A stretch of DNA of 64,000 bases from Sphingobacterium hungaricum. GTDB lineage: Bacteria > Bacteroidota > Bacteroidia > Sphingobacteriales > Sphingobacteriaceae. Where the stretch lies: NCBI RefSeq assembly GCF_015210005.1, contig NZ_MU158698.1, positions 1,633,611 through 1,697,610 of the forward strand. Reading direction: 5' to 3'. The notes below the pieces were generated by a model. It did no database searches. It had not been told where the DNA came from and saw nothing but the letters and a program-made list of their open reading frames with translations. Positions 26,891 to 34,703 of the stretch are shown in pieces. The position numbers were made by a program, and so were the translations under genes. Within the stretch, counting starts at the first letter, position 1. Every line of letters begins with the position of its first letter.

Positions 26891-26898
26891 CAAATATA
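26891..26898 (-). promoter_or_regulatory. -7 box candidate for the acyl-CoA dehydrogenase operon
   Basis: On the minus strand TATATTTG fits the Bacteroidota TAnnTTTG box exactly, 30 bases before the start codon. An upstream TTTG lies 16 bases away, shorter than the usual 19, so the pair is only suggestive. Confidence 0.35.
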
Positions 26899-26981
26899 TA
26901 AAAAGATATATCATCAAAATTAAATTAATTACAAAATTAACGTATTTTTAACCCGTCAAATTAACAAATTATCAAATCTAC

Positions 26982-28592
26982 ATGATACAAGAATTAATTG
27001 CCAATTTACAAAAAAAACAAGCAGACCTAAAATTAGGAGGCGGTTTGAAGCGAATTGAAAAGCATAAAGAAAAAGGAAAAATGACGGCTTGGGAACGTAT
27101 ATTTTATCTTTTGGATGAACACTCTGATTACATTGAAATTGGTATGTTCGCTGGTGAAGGGTTGTATCAAGAAGAGGGAGGCTGTCCAAATGGAGGCGTC
27201 GCCATCGTTATGGGTTATGTAAAAGGGCGTATTTGCATCGTTGTCTCGAATGATGCAACGGTGAAAGCCGGAGCTTGGTTTCCGATAGCGGCAAAGAAGA
27301 ATCTTCGCGCTCAAGAGATCGCAATGGAAAATCGCATTCCGATCATCTATTTAGTGGATTCTGCGGGCGTGTATTTGCCGATGCAAGATGAAATTTTTCC
27401 AGACAAAGAACATTTCGGGCGTATTTTTAGAAACAATGCAAAAATGTCGTCTATGGGCATTCCGCAGATTTCGGCCATTATGGGTAGCTGTGTAGCCGGG
27501 GGCGCATACCTTCCGATTATGTCAGATTATGCATTTATAGTGGAAGGAACAGGTTCTGTCTTTCTTGCGGGATCTTATTTGGTGAAATCATCCATCGGCG
27601 AAGTGATTGACAATGAAACTTTAGGCGGCGCGAAGACACATACAGAGATTTCAGGTGTGACTGACAACAAATATCCAAATGATGCAAGCTGTTTAGATGC
27701 TATAAAAAATGTAATCGACAAATTTGGCGAAAATGAAACAGCAAAATTTTCAAGAATTAAAGCCGTAAAACCAAGCTATCCAGCAGAAAAAATCTATGAT
27801 ATTCTGCCAAGTGACCGTACGAAACCTTACAACATGCTTGAAATCATCAAATGCATCGTGGATGATGATTCCATGGAGGAGTACAAAAAGGATTATGGCA
27901 AGACTATTATCTGTACGCTGGCGAGAATAGATGGTTGGGCGGTAGGAATTGTTGCGAATCAGCGCGAAATCGTGAAAGCCAAAAAACCAGGGAATTCGAC
28001 TGAACTGCAAATGGGCGGTGTAATCTATTCCGATTCGGCGGATAAGGCTGCTCGCTTTATTATGAACTGCAACCAGCAAAAAATTCCGTTGGTATTTTTT
28101 CAGGACGTTAGCGGTTTTATGGTAGGGAGCCGTTCAGAGCATGGCGGAATTATTAAAGATGGCGCAAAAATGGTCAATGCAATGGCTAATTCCGTTGTTC
28201 CTAAGTTCACCTTTATTGTTGGCAATAGTTATGGGGCAGGCAATTACGCGATGTGCGGGAAAGCATACGATCCTCGTTTAATTTATGCTTGGCCAACATC
28301 ACAGCTTGCTGTAATGAGTGGCGCGGCCGCAGGAAAGACTTTATTGCAAATTCAGGAATCGGCTTTAAAAGCAAAAGGAACTTCATTGACTCCTGATGAA
28401 GAAAATATTTTACTAAAAACAATCGAAGACCGCTATAACGAGCAACTAAGCCCGTATTATGCTGCCGCACGTTTATGGGTGGATGGAATCATTGACCCCA
28501 AAGAAACGCGCAAAGTAATCTCCATGGGAATCGAAGCGGCAAACCACAGTCCGATTACGGAGCGGTATAATGTTGGAGTTATTCAGACGTAA
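26982..28592 (+). CDS. Acyl-CoA carboxylase carboxyltransferase subunit (methylcrotonoyl-CoA carboxylase beta type)
   Basis: The carboxyltransferase half of a biotin-dependent acyl-CoA carboxylase. The 536-residue protein has both carboxyltransferase folds: ERIFYLLDEHSDYIEIGMFA (38-57) and GGVAIVMGYVKGR in the N half, and FQDVSGFMVGSRSEHGGIIK then DGAKMVNAMANSVVPKFTFI with GNSYGAGNYAMCGKAYDPR in the C half. The GGIIKDGAKM and SYGAGNYAMCGRAY-like stretches match MCC beta rather than propionyl-CoA carboxylase beta. It is divergent from the acyl-CoA dehydrogenase/HMG-CoA lyase operon, consistent with leucine breakdown. No biotin carboxylase/BCCP alpha subunit is in the window, so it must lie elsewhere. 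Confidence 0.9.
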   Translation: MIQELIANLQKKQADLKLGGGLKRIEKHKEKGKMTAWERIFYLLDEHSDYIEIGMFAGEGLYQEEGGCPNGGVAIVMGYVKGRICIVVSNDATVKAGAWFPIAAKKNLRAQEIAMENRIPIIYLVDSAGVYLPMQDEIFPDKEHFGRIFRNNAKMSSMGIPQISAIMGSCVAGGAYLPIMSDYAFIVEGTGSVFLAGSYLVKSSIGEVIDNETLGGAKTHTEISGVTDNKYPNDASCLDAIKNVIDKFGENETAKFSRIKAVKPSYPAEKIYDILPSDRTKPYNMLEIIKCIVDDDSMEEYKKDYGKTIICTLARIDGWAVGIVANQREIVKAKKPGNSTELQMGGVIYSDSADKAARFIMNCNQQKIPLVFFQDVSGFMVGSRSEHGGIIKDGAKMVNAMANSVVPKFTFIVGNSYGAGNYAMCGKAYDPRLIYAWPTSQLAVMSGAAAGKTLLQIQESALKAKGTSLTPDEENILLKTIEDRYNEQLSPYYAAARLWVDGIIDPKETRKVISMGIEAANHSPITERYNVGVIQT

Positions 28593-28723
28593 TTTTAAAA
28601 AACACATTTTAAACTATTTATTTACAGACTATTATAATTTAGTTCTACTTTTAGAAATCCATTCAAAAGAGTTTTTCGTAGATAATTCTAAACACAAGAA
28701 TTATAAACATTAATCATTCTTTT

Positions 28724-29443
28724 ATGGAAAATCTATCCAAAAAAAATCCAGCTGAAATTGAGCAAGACAACATGCTTGATAATGGCCGGTTGAGAAGAAG
28801 AGACTTCTTAAAATATGCAGGCGCTAGCGCTGCGGGTATTGCCGTGCTTAGTTTGGGAGCTTGTGATAAAAACGATGACCCTATAGATAATGGCGGAAAC
28901 GCTTTTTATTTTGGTAGTGGTGATATCGCTATTTTAAATTATGCCTACGCATTGGAACAGCTTGAAGCTGCCTTTTATACGCAAGTAGCTAATTCATTTT
29001 ACACAGGAGCTTCCGATTTGGAAAAAGCATATTTGACCGATATTCGTGATCACGAAATCGCGCATCGCGAATTCTTCAAAACAGCTTTAGGTAAAAATGC
29101 AATTAGCCAACTTGAATTCAATTTCTCAGCAGTTAATTTTTCTAGTAGAGATACGGTATTGGCGACAGCCAAAACATTTGAAGATTTAGGTGTTTCTGCT
29201 TATAATGGAGCAGGATGGCTAATTAAAAATGAAGCTTATCTATTATTGGCAGGAAAAATTGTTTCTGTTGAAGCAAGACATGCTGCTTTAGTTCGTGATT
29301 TGATCGATAATGGAAGTTTTGCAAATTCTGAAGTAATCGACAGCAATGGTTTGGATGTTTCCAAAAGCCCTACGCTGGTTCTTCAAGCGGCAGCGCCATT
29401 CATCAAGTCGAAAATCGATGTAAAAGATTTACCAACCTACTAA
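28724..29443 (+). CDS. Exported ferritin-like di-metal lipoprotein (copy 1)
   Basis: Ferritin_2-type (desiccation-related) proteins carry a four-helix di-metal fold outside the cytoplasm; the reaction is unknown. The 239-residue product has a twin-arginine signal RRRDFLKYAGASAAG (24-38) that ends in a lipobox LGAC (Cys47). All four ligand positions are present: E78/E81 in ALEQLEAAFY, E111/H114 in DHEIAH, E153 in FEDLGV and E183/H186 in VEARHA. The Tat motif suggests export folded, with metal in place. A second copy follows after ten bases. Confidence 0.88.
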   Translation: MENLSKKNPAEIEQDNMLDNGRLRRRDFLKYAGASAAGIAVLSLGACDKNDDPIDNGGNAFYFGSGDIAILNYAYALEQLEAAFYTQVANSFYTGASDLEKAYLTDIRDHEIAHREFFKTALGKNAISQLEFNFSAVNFSSRDTVLATAKTFEDLGVSAYNGAGWLIKNEAYLLLAGKIVSVEARHAALVRDLIDNGSFANSEVIDSNGLDVSKSPTLVLQAAAPFIKSKIDVKDLPTY

Positions 29444-29453
29444 TTTAACAGCT

Positions 29454-30284
29454 ATGAATTTATTTAATATATTCGATACGATTGCTCAAGTTGATCCAGA
29501 ATTCAACGAGCGAGTAAGCCCAAGACGTGAAGCAATACGCAACATGGCTTCATTCGGCAAAAAAGTAACATTGGCAGCTATGCCTTTTGTTATCAGTGAT
29601 TTATTTAAAAAAGCGTACAGCCAGTCTGCTCCAACCGATGTGAACGGTGTATTAAATTATGCCTTAACATTAGAATATTTGGAGGCTGAATATTACACAT
29701 TGGGCGCTGCTGCTTCAGGATTAGTTCCTTCAGGAAAACCAGCGGGTGCAATTGCAACGATCAGAGACCATGAAGTTGCTCACGTGAATTTTTTGAAAAG
29801 CGTGTTAGGTAACAACGCAGTATCTAAACCCACATTCGATTTTACAGCAAAAGGAACTTTTGCAGACGTTTTTAGCAACTACGATACGTTTCTTGCTCTA
29901 GCTCAAGCTTTCGAAGACACAGGCGTGCGTGCTTATAAAGGACAAGCTGGAATTTTGAAAGGCAATCAGGTCGTACTGACCGCTGCTTTACAAATCCATT
30001 CCGTAGAGGCAAGACATGCTTCGCATATTCGCCAAATGCGTAGAGCTAGAGGTGGAGCTGCCGCAAATCAAAAGCCTTGGATTACGGGCGCAAATGATAG
30101 CGGAATCGGCGCTGCGGTAGATGCAGTTTATATGGGCGAGGACAATAAAATCCAAGCGGAAGTTGATATTACTTCATTAAATGGGGTCGGGGGCAAGATA
30201 TCAACAAATGCTGCAACGCAATCATTTGATGAAGCATTAGCTGCTCCAGATGTTTTAAACATTGCAAAATTATTTATTGTATAA
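29454..30284 (+). CDS. Exported ferritin-like di-metal protein (copy 2)
   Basis: A 276-residue paralogue of the upstream gene, ten bases away and so co-transcribed. The N-terminus has an Arg pair (SPRREAIRNMASFGKK, residues 22-37) followed by a hydrophobic stretch and AYSQS, a weak Tat-like signal. The di-metal ligands match copy 1: E74/E77 in LEYLEAEYY, E107/H110 in DHEVAH, E154 in FEDTGV and E185/H188 in VEARHA. It has an extra C-terminal segment of about 75 residues (from ARGGAAANQKPWITG) absent from copy 1. An IS982 element is inserted 15 bases after its stop and separates it from the terminator at 31362. Confidence 0.88.
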   Translation: MNLFNIFDTIAQVDPEFNERVSPRREAIRNMASFGKKVTLAAMPFVISDLFKKAYSQSAPTDVNGVLNYALTLEYLEAEYYTLGAAASGLVPSGKPAGAIATIRDHEVAHVNFLKSVLGNNAVSKPTFDFTAKGTFADVFSNYDTFLALAQAFEDTGVRAYKGQAGILKGNQVVLTAALQIHSVEARHASHIRQMRRARGGAAANQKPWITGANDSGIGAAVDAVYMGEDNKIQAEVDITSLNGVGGKISTNAATQSFDEALAAPDVLNIAKLFIV

Positions 30285-30292
30285 ATTTTTGT

Positions 30293-30299
30293 TAAGTTA
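30293..30299. repeat. Target-site duplication, left copy
   Basis: TAAGTTA directly abuts the left inverted repeat of the IS982 element. The same seven bases follow the right inverted repeat at 31336-31342, so the element entered here by transposition and the ends have not diverged. Confidence 0.85.
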
Positions 30300-30317
30300 A
30301 CGTGAGTTCGGGATAAG
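30300..30317 (+). repeat. IS982 left inverted repeat
   Basis: Eighteen bases matching the right repeat at 31318-31335 in 16 positions; the outer twelve (ACGTGAGTTCGG) are identical. Confidence 0.88.
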
Positions 30318-30413
30318 AAAAAGTTTAAAATAGTTGGGGTTTTAGACAAAAAAGGCTTGATTTTTGTATATAATTAGTTGACAACCAAATTATTACAATT
30401 ATAAATCAAGCCC

Positions 30414-31322
30414 ATGCTTAGAGATAAAGTTATTGAAATTTTCGTTAAGGTGGATGATTTCTGTAAAGAAATTCAGCCAATTTTGGAAGAAAAGCGAATC
30501 GAGGACAAAAAATTAGGTATGCGCAACCGTAAAACTGGACTTTGTCAAAGCGAAATGATCAGCCTTATGGTACTGTTCCATAACGGTCAGTTCACCAATC
30601 TGAAGTCTTTTTATGTACATTATGCTTTGCCGCATATGAAAGATCTGTTTCCCGGCCTAACAACTTATAACCGTTTTGTAGAACTGCAGCCCCGATGTGC
30701 CATGCTGTTTATGTTATTTGTAAAAATGCGCTGTTTGGGAAAAAGCAATGGCATCAATTTCATTGATTCAACGCACATCAAAGTGTGCCATAACAGAAGG
30801 ATCCATCAGCATAAAGTTTTTAAAGATGTAGCCGAGCGTGGACAATGTTCAATTGGTTGGTTTTATGGCTTCAAGCTTCATCTGATAATCAATGACAAAG
30901 GGGATATTCTTTCATTTTACCTTACTAAGGGCAATGTAGACGACAGAAATCTAAAACATATGATGGATATGACCAAAGATATTTTCGGAAAACTGTATGG
31001 AGACAAAGGCTATATTTCTAAAGCAATGGCAGATATCCTTTGGGGAAATGGGGTCCAAATGGTAACAAAGCCAAGAAAAAATATGAAGGGAATGAACCTA
31101 AGCCAAACTGATAAAATTATGCTCAGAAAAAGAGCGATCATCGAGTGCGTGAATGATGAACTTAAGAATATTTGCAAATTGCAGCACACAAGACATCGCT
31201 CGGTAAACAACTTCTTGTTGAATATTTTAGGAGCTTTAGCGGCATACTCTTTTTTCCCTAAAAAGCCTTCTTTAAATATTCAGTTTGAGCAACAAGATAA
31301 ACAATTATTCCTTGCTGCTTAA
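30414..31322 (+). CDS. IS982-family transposase
   Basis: The 302-residue DDE transposase moves the element. The catalytic acids are D118 (FIDSTHIKVCHNRR), D197 (LYGDKGYISK) and E244 (RAIIECVNDELKN), in the IS982 arrangement; the N-terminal part (about residues 40-90, LCQSEMISLMVLFH and FPGLTTYNRFVELQ) is also family-typical. Full length with no internal stop. Its stop codon overlaps the right inverted repeat, a usual feature of compact IS elements. Confidence 0.93.
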   Translation: MLRDKVIEIFVKVDDFCKEIQPILEEKRIEDKKLGMRNRKTGLCQSEMISLMVLFHNGQFTNLKSFYVHYALPHMKDLFPGLTTYNRFVELQPRCAMLFMLFVKMRCLGKSNGINFIDSTHIKVCHNRRIHQHKVFKDVAERGQCSIGWFYGFKLHLIINDKGDILSFYLTKGNVDDRNLKHMMDMTKDIFGKLYGDKGYISKAMADILWGNGVQMVTKPRKNMKGMNLSQTDKIMLRKRAIIECVNDELKNICKLQHTRHRSVNNFLLNILGALAAYSFFPKKPSLNIQFEQQDKQLFLAA

Positions 31323-31335
31323 ACCGAACTCACGT
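31318..31335 (-). repeat. IS982 right inverted repeat
   Basis: Inverted partner of the 30300-30317 repeat; it overlaps the last codon region of the transposase and is followed directly by the second TAAGTTA copy. Confidence 0.88.
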
Positions 31336-31342
31336 TAAGTTA
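31336..31342. repeat. Target-site duplication, right copy
   Basis: TAAGTTA, identical to 30293-30299 at the other end of the insertion sequence. Confidence 0.85.
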
Positions 31343-31361
31343 AAAATCACCCTTTTTCAAT

Positions 31362-31393
31362 AGATCTGTTCAGAAATGAGCAGATCTTTTTTT
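31362..31393 (+). terminator. Terminator originally belonging to the ferritin-like operon
   Basis: AGATCTGTTCA (31362-31372) pairs with TGAGCAGATCT (31377-31387), one G:T pair, loop GAAA, followed by seven T. Before the IS982 insertion it would have stood about 45 bases after the copy-2 ferritin-like stop; it is now 1.08 kb away and can terminate transposase transcripts. Confidence 0.8.
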
Positions 31394-31452
31394 GCATAAT
31401 AATATTATCTATTGCAATAGAGATTCTTTAAGAAAAATAGGAAGAATTGTAA

Positions 31453-32265
31453 TTAAATATTACCCATTACATACAATTGAGTAAGCGTCGGAGTTGGGTT
31501 TCCGCCAGCTTTCTCAAGGGTGATTGCAAAGGCTTGGGCCTTCTCAATTTTTAACATTTTGCTTATTCCTTCGGAATCAGTCAAATCAAATACACCTGCA
31601 TCTACTGGTGTACCGTCGACAATTGCCCACAGCTGATACTGCATTCCGTCAGGAACTTTCGGTAAATTTTCGCTGCTTAGATAAACTTCGGAAGTTTTTG
31701 TATTCCAGAAAACATGCGCTTTCAAATCAGGATGTTGTTCAACGCCTGCTAACGTGATGGTTTTCAGATCCGGATTTTGCAATAAGCTCCATTTCTCTTT
31801 TAATTGATCAAGAGATTGTGCAGTAGCTTTATTTTCTGCTACGAGTGCATTTAACTCTGTTTGATTCTCTTTGCTCTTGTTTTGGAAATATATTGTTGTA
31901 CCAAAACTTGCTACAAAAAGGACAGAAGCGGCGATCGCCAATTTTTTCCAATCAGTTGTTTTCTTGGTCATAGGAACAACTTTTGCTTCTTTTTCATTCT
32001 CATCAAAACCAAATGAACTATCTGTTGTTGTATCAACAGGCTGTTGGTTCAATTGACTCCAAATAGCATCTTTTAGTTCAACAGGCGGAGCTACTGCTTG
32101 CGCTGTCGAAAAATCTTCAAGGATAAGCTGTGCATCAAGAATAGCCTGCTCAACCTCGCTGTTATTTTTGCGAATGCACTGCAGGATACTTGCTTCTTCT
32201 TCAGTAGCAAGTCCTAGTACATAAGCTTCAATAACGCCTGACGATATGTATTCTTTAATATTCAC
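31453..32265 (-). CDS. Anti-sigma factor, RskA-type C-terminal domain
   Basis: A membrane-anchored anti-sigma factor that should hold the adjacent ECF sigma factor inactive. The 270-residue protein has an N-terminal cytoplasmic helical part (MNIKEYISSGVIEAYVLGLA), one membrane helix (about 108-127, KLAIAASVLFVASFGTTIYF) and a periplasmic RskA domain with LPKVPDGMQYQLWAIVDGTP (about 205-224) and FAITLEKAGGNPTPTLTQLY. It follows the sigma gene by two bases, as usual for such pairs. Release may be by regulated proteolysis, as in RskA; no direct evidence here. Confidence 0.9.
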   Translation of the reverse strand: MNIKEYISSGVIEAYVLGLATEEEASILQCIRKNNSEVEQAILDAQLILEDFSTAQAVAPPVELKDAIWSQLNQQPVDTTTDSSFGFDENEKEAKVVPMTKKTTDWKKLAIAASVLFVASFGTTIYFQNKSKENQTELNALVAENKATAQSLDQLKEKWSLLQNPDLKTITLAGVEQHPDLKAHVFWNTKTSEVYLSSENLPKVPDGMQYQLWAIVDGTPVDAGVFDLTDSEGISKMLKIEKAQAFAITLEKAGGNPTPTLTQLYVMGNI

Positions 32266-32267
32266 GT

Positions 32268-32831
32268 TTACTTATATTCTTTAAGTATCTCTTTTAATTC
32301 AATTAACGCATTTCGCGTTCTAGTTTTTACAGTTCCTAAAGGAATATCTAATTTTACGGCAATTTCCTGTTGCGTATATCCTTCAAAATAAGCCATTTCA
32401 ATCAGTTGTTTCCATTCGGATTTCAATTCATTTAGGACGTTTTTGAATCCGATATGATCAACAGATTCTAAAATAGTAAAATTATGTTTTTCCTTATTAT
32501 CTACATCTACGAAATTTGGAAGCGATTGGTTTTTGAGTTCATTTTGTACACCTTTTGATCGCATGTAATCAATGGCCGTATTTCGCGTAATATTGATAAT
32601 CCAAGTATATAATTTGCCTTTATCAGCATTGTATGAATTAGCATTGTTCCAAATTTTTACGAAAACATTTTGAATAACTTCGTCCGTATATTCTTTGCTT
32701 TTTACTATTCGCAGCGCCAAACCATACAATGCGCCAGAATAGTTATCGTAGAGGTAATTAAAAGCCCTTTGATCCTTATTTTTCAATAAAGTAATCAATG
32801 TTTCTTCTTCTATAAAGTGAATCGGGCTCAA
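32268..32831 (-). CDS. ECF-type RNA polymerase sigma factor
   Basis: An extracytoplasmic-function sigma-70 factor of 187 residues. Region 2 has DNYSGALYGLALRIVKSKE (28-46), DEVIQNVFVKIWNNANSYN and GKLYTWIINITRNTAIDYMR; region 4 has KQLIEMAYFEGYTQQEIAVK then LDIPLGTVKTRTRNALIELK. Next to the RskA-type anti-sigma gene and between exported ferritin-like and fasciclin genes, which are plausible regulon members by position only. A TATATTTG box lies 20 bases before the start. Confidence 0.93.
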   Translation of the reverse strand: MSPIHFIEEETLITLLKNKDQRAFNYLYDNYSGALYGLALRIVKSKEYTDEVIQNVFVKIWNNANSYNADKGKLYTWIINITRNTAIDYMRSKGVQNELKNQSLPNFVDVDNKEKHNFTILESVDHIGFKNVLNELKSEWKQLIEMAYFEGYTQQEIAVKLDIPLGTVKTRTRNALIELKEILKEYK

Positions 32832-32851
32832 GTAGTATGTAATTAGTGTCC

Positions 32852-32859
32852 CAAATATA
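32852..32859 (-). promoter_or_regulatory. -7 box candidate for the ECF sigma gene
   Basis: TATATTTG on the minus strand matches TAnnTTTG and lies 20 bases upstream of the start codon. No TTTG is found at the expected 19-base distance upstream, so the site is only partly supported. Confidence 0.35.
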
Positions 32860-33005
32860 GAAAATTGGTTTTATTAATTCATTGATTATCTCAATTATAT
32901 TACTTCATATAAGCTTAGATTTTAAAGTATTTTATAAAAATATTGTTCGATTACAAATCCAGTTAGAACATTCTTTCGTAATTACTATAAACAACAAGGA
33001 AATAT

Positions 33006-33581
33006 ATGAAAACGACAACAAAATTATTTACACTCGGATTATTAGCTACTTCTATGTTTTTTGGAAATGTAGCAATGGCGCAGAAAAATTCTGCAGAAAA
33101 AACAGTTACAGTAGGCGGTGCACAAATGTATCCATCAAAAAATATTGTGGAGAATGCCGTGAATTCCAAAGATCATACAACGCTTGTAGCAGCAGTAAAG
33201 GCCGCTGGTTTAGTGGAAACACTTTCTTCGAAGGGCCCATTTACAGTGCTTGCTCCAACAAATGAAGCTTTCAACATGCTTCCGGCTGGAACTGTGGACA
33301 ATTTGGTGAAACCAGAAAATAAAAAACTGCTTACTTCAATATTGACTTATCATGTTTTGCCAGGAAAATTTACTTCAGCTAATGTACTTGCTGCTATTAA
33401 GGCAAATGGAGGAAAAGCAGTAATGAAAACCGTTCAAGGTGAAAATCTAACTTTCTGGTTAAAAGGTAAAGATATTTATGTAAAAGATGCAAAAGGCAAT
33501 GACGCTAAAGTAACTATAGCGGATGTAGAGCAATCAAATGGAACAATACATGTTATTGATCATGTATTGATGCCAAAGTAA
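33006..33581 (+). CDS. Secreted fasciclin (FAS1) domain protein
   Basis: FAS1 domains are extracellular adhesion modules. The 191-residue product has a signal peptide (ending MAQKN near residue 27) and one FAS1 domain with the family boxes FTVLAPTNEAFNMLP (H1, about 79-93), LTYHVLPGKFTS (about 111-122) and IADVEQSNGTIHVIDHVLMP (H2, about 171-190). It is divergent from the ECF sigma gene across 174 bases, suggesting a target of that sigma factor, without a visible ECF box. Confidence 0.92.
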   Translation: MKTTTKLFTLGLLATSMFFGNVAMAQKNSAEKTVTVGGAQMYPSKNIVENAVNSKDHTTLVAAVKAAGLVETLSSKGPFTVLAPTNEAFNMLPAGTVDNLVKPENKKLLTSILTYHVLPGKFTSANVLAAIKANGGKAVMKTVQGENLTFWLKGKDIYVKDAKGNDAKVTIADVEQSNGTIHVIDHVLMPK

Positions 33582-33611
33582 AAATAGTTTTATGTTTATG
33601 TGTAGGTGGAT

Positions 33612-33643
33612 AAAGGCTGTTCAGTAATTTGAACAGCCTTTTT
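33612..33643. terminator. Terminator between fasciclin gene and thiL
   Basis: AAAGGCTGTTCA (33612-33623) and TGAACAGCCTTT (33630-33641) form a perfect 12-bp stem around a six-base loop, followed by T. It lies between convergent genes. Confidence 0.85.
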
Positions 33644-33658
33644 GGCAATCAATATTTT

Positions 33659-34693
33659 CTAAAAAGCTTTCCAGCCCTGGGCTTTTAATGGATGAACAGA
33701 TCCAGATTTAGCGATCATCTGATACCCTTCGTTAGGTTCAGTAATGTATCCAATAATGGAAATATCGAGCTGATTTTTAATTTTATCGTAGTCCGATTGC
33801 GGAACGGTAAATAGCAATTCGTAATCTTCTCCGCCATTCAATGCACAAACGGTAGGATCAAGACCAAATTCACGAGCGGTTTCATAAGTCATCGGATCCA
33901 AAGGAATTTTTTCCTCATACAGTTTGCAACCTACATTCGATGCCTGGCAAATATGGATGATTTCAGATGCCAATCCGTCCGAAACATCAATCATCGCATT
34001 TGGTTTAATGCCATATGCTTCAAAAAGTTCGACGATATCCTTTCTAGCTTCTGGTTTTAATTGTCTTTCAACAATGTAATCTTTGCCTTCTAAATCAGGT
34101 TTGATGTTTGGATTTTCTAAAAAGATTTGCTTTTCGCGTTCCAATAATTGTAAACCTACATAAGCTCCGCCCAAATCACCTGAAACACATAACAAATCAC
34201 CTTCTTTCGCTCCAGAACGGTACGTTATCGCTTCTTCGTCTGCGTAGCCTATACTGGTAACAGAAATCACCAATCCTTGTGCAGAAGCCGAAGTATCGCC
34301 ACCAATCAAATCTACATTGTATTTTTTGCAGGCAATCAATGCGCCTTCGTAAATTTCTTCTACTGCCTCTAATGGAAATTTGGAAGAAAGACCAATCGAA
34401 AAAGTAATTTGCGAAGCAATTCCATTCATCGCATAAATATCGCTCAGATTGACTTGAACTGCTTTGTAACCCAAGTGTTTTAAGGGAACATACCGCAAAT
34501 CAAAATGAATATTTTCTAATAATAAATCCGTAGAAATCAGCGTTTTTTTATTCGAAAAATCCAATACAGCAGCATCGTCTCCAATGCCTTTTACAGTAGA
34601 TTTCTCGGTTAATTCGATGGATTCTGTTAAGTGTTTTATTAATCCGAATTCACCCAATTCGTCTAAATTCGTTTTCTCTTTGTTATCAAACAT
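33659..34693 (-). CDS. thiL: Thiamine-monophosphate kinase
   Basis: ThiL phosphorylates thiamine monophosphate to the active diphosphate. The 344-residue protein of the AIR-synthase fold has GIGDDAAVLDFSNKKTLIST (36-55), the second ATP motif DLIGGDTSAS (about 131-140), NAMIDVSDGLASEI and CALNGGEDYELLFTVP. The length is normal. It follows nadA by 10 bases on the same strand, so the two are probably co-transcribed, though from different cofactor pathways. No thiamine riboswitch is visible. Confidence 0.94.
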   Translation of the reverse strand: MFDNKEKTNLDELGEFGLIKHLTESIELTEKSTVKGIGDDAAVLDFSNKKTLISTDLLLENIHFDLRYVPLKHLGYKAVQVNLSDIYAMNGIASQITFSIGLSSKFPLEAVEEIYEGALIACKKYNVDLIGGDTSASAQGLVISVTSIGYADEEAITYRSGAKEGDLLCVSGDLGGAYVGLQLLEREKQIFLENPNIKPDLEGKDYIVERQLKPEARKDIVELFEAYGIKPNAMIDVSDGLASEIIHICQASNVGCKLYEEKIPLDPMTYETAREFGLDPTVCALNGGEDYELLFTVPQSDYDKIKNQLDISIIGYITEPNEGYQMIAKSGSVHPLKAQGWKAF

Positions 34694-34703
34694 TTCTTTT
34701 CGT

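Larger units (their letters stand above)
30300..31335. mobile_element. IS982-family insertion sequence, intact
   Basis: The 1036-base element carries one transposase gene (30414-31322) between imperfect 18-bp inverted repeats: ACGTGAGTTCGGGATAAG at 30300-30317 and, inverted, ACGTGAGTTCGGTTTAAG at 31318-31335 (16 of 18 match). A 7-bp direct repeat TAAGTTA flanks it, at 30293-30299 and 31336-31342. The size and single DDE gene fit IS982. Intact ends, gene and target repeat indicate a recent, probably active insertion. Confidence 0.92.

Noticed and set aside
32882..33265. 127-residue frame overlapping the fasciclin gene
   Set aside because: It is a plus-strand frame partly inside the fasciclin gene in a different phase, with low-complexity N-terminus and no recognised domain.
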